Of a stretch of DNA of 7,233 bases, positions 6,188 through 7,233 are shown in pieces. The DNA is from Mariprofundaceae bacterium (lineage in GTDB: Bacteria > Pseudomonadota > Zetaproteobacteria > Mariprofundales > Mariprofundaceae). Position 1 is the stretch's first letter, and every line of letters begins with the position of its first letter. The notes beneath the pieces are model-generated. The model saw nothing but the letters and a program-made list of their open reading frames with translations, did not search any database and was not told where the DNA came from. The DNA lies in contig WSZY01000152.1 of the NCBI GenBank assembly GCA_013139875.1, positions 1-7,233 on the forward strand, read 5' to 3'. A program made the position numbers and the translations under genes.

Positions 6188-7233
6188 ATGTTAACTGAAA
6201 CCAGCAAATCGCACTCCGGAAAATCTCTGGATCGCCTCTACATCAAAACCTACGGCTGTCAGATGAATGAGTATGACTCATCGCGCATGGCTGATCTGAT
6301 GAAAGAGGCCTATGGCCTGCGCCTTGCCGCAACACCCGAAGAGGCCGATGTTATCCTGATGAATACCTGCTCGGTACGTGAAAAAGCTGAGGATAAGGTC
6401 TATTCCGAGTTGGGACGCTATAAAAAGATCAAGAATAGAAACCCTGATCTGATCATTGGTGTCGGTGGCTGTGTCGCCCAGCAGGAGGGAGAACGTATTC
6501 AGAAACGCGCCCCCTACGTTGATATCGTGTTCGGCCCGCAGACCTACCATAATCTTCCTGAAATGGTGAAACAGATTCGCCGTGAACGTGTACACCTGAC
6601 TGCGATAGAGATGCCGGAAATTGAAAAATTCGACCACCTGCCAACACCGGAAGCTAAGGGTGTATCCGGCTTTGTAACGATCATGGAGGGGTGTGATAAA
6701 TTCTGCACATTCTGTGTGGTTCCCTATACGCGTGGCCCCGAACTCTCCCGTCCGGTTAGTGATGTGCTGGATGAGTGCCGGAAACTGCTGCAAAAGGGTG
6801 CGGTTGAGATCAACCTGCTGGGACAGAACGTTAACGGCTACAGGGGAGATGGACCGGACAGTGAGGAGTGGGATTTCACCATGCTTCTCTACGCTGTTGC
6901 AGAGCTTGAAGGCCTGAAACGCCTGCGTTTTATCACCAGCCATCCCATGGAGATGACAAGTGAACTGGCTGTTGCATTCGGGGAGCTTCCACAACTGATG
7001 CCATTTCTTCATCTGCCTGTTCAGAGTGGATCAGACCGGATACTTAAGGAGATGCATCGCGGTCATACGCGTGATGATTACCTCCGCATGATTGATGAGC
7101 TGCGTCAGCACTGCCCTGATCTGGCACTCTCTTCAGATTTTATTGTCGGCTACCCCGGTGAAACCGATGAAGATTTTGCTGCCACGATTGATCTGGTAGA
7201 GCGCGTGGGTTACGACTCCTCCTACTGCTTCAA
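6188..7233 (+). CDS. miaB: tRNA-2-methylthio-N6-dimethylallyladenosine synthase MiaB, 3'-truncated by window edge
   Basis: MiaB is a radical-SAM methylthiotransferase that converts i6A37 to ms2i6A37 in tRNAs reading UNN codons, acting after MiaA. The window holds 348 complete codons. The family is about 440-475 aa, so roughly 100 residues, including the end of the radical-SAM domain and the TRAM domain, lie beyond the right edge. The N-terminal domain shows the three cluster-binding cysteines: Cys24 (YGCQMN), Cys61 (NTCSVRE) and Cys95 (GGCVAQQEG). The radical-SAM motif CX3CX2C is Cys169, Cys173 and Cys176 (GCDKFCTFCVVPYTRG), followed by SRP, LLGQNVNGY, FITSHP, HLPVQSGSD and SDFIVGYPGET. ATG 6188 is the only good start, because an in-frame TAA lies at 6167 and the next Met is residue 26, inside the first motif. 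The Pro in YTRGPELSRP replaces a Glu of E. coli MiaB, at a position I recall as variable. Confidence 0.97.
   Translation, partial: MLTETSKSHSGKSLDRLYIKTYGCQMNEYDSSRMADLMKEAYGLRLAATPEEADVILMNTCSVREKAEDKVYSELGRYKKIKNRNPDLIIGVGGCVAQQEGERIQKRAPYVDIVFGPQTYHNLPEMVKQIRRERVHLTAIEMPEIEKFDHLPTPEAKGVSGFVTIMEGCDKFCTFCVVPYTRGPELSRPVSDVLDECRKLLQKGAVEINLLGQNVNGYRGDGPDSEEWDFTMLLYAVAELEGLKRLRFITSHPMEMTSELAVAFGELPQLMPFLHLPVQSGSDRILKEMHRGHTRDDYLRMIDELRQHCPDLALSSDFIVGYPGETDEDFAATIDLVERVGYDSSYCF

Noticed and set aside
6278..7012. Minus-strand open frame of 244 codons opposite miaB
   Set aside because: It lies fully inside miaB, whose cysteine motifs leave no doubt about the coding strand.

Overview
The window reads as a stretch of core bacterial chromosome, with every gene on the plus strand and almost no non-coding DNA. 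In order it holds: glyS (beta chain of the bacterial two-subunit glycyl-tRNA synthetase, N-terminus cut off by the window edge), a small FetB/YbbM-type (UPF0014) membrane permease, a complete smc (chromosome condensation ATPase), and miaB (tRNA methylthiotransferase, C-terminus cut off). The alpha2beta2-type GlyRS, the proteobacterial style of SMC with a short hinge, moderate base composition by eye and MiaB suggest a Gram-negative proteobacterium, perhaps of the gamma or zeta lineage. That placement is inference from protein style only and could be wrong.

Layout: glyS 1-1932, 17-nt gap, permease 1950-2630, 25-nt gap, smc 2656-6126, 61-nt gap, miaB from 6188 to the right edge. The short same-strand gaps suggest cotranscription. 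I see no convincing promoter or rho-independent terminator. There is no non-coding stretch over 300 bases, and I see no RNA gene, mobile element, CRISPR array or phage trace. The genes serve separate housekeeping jobs (tRNA charging, membrane transport, chromosome organisation, tRNA modification) and do not form one pathway.

I did not find an obvious new multi-gene system. Two details deserve a second look. First, the permease lacks about 23 residues where FetB relatives carry the EAA-like cytoplasmic loop that couples to the ATPase, and no ATPase gene lies beside it. Second, the permease-smc junction carries a near-perfect 15/14-bp tandem duplication of the smc initiation region. It creates a 10-codon mini-ORF whose GTG start overlaps the permease stop and whose TGA stop overlaps the smc GTG start, and this mini-ORF has a better Shine-Dalgarno sequence than smc itself.
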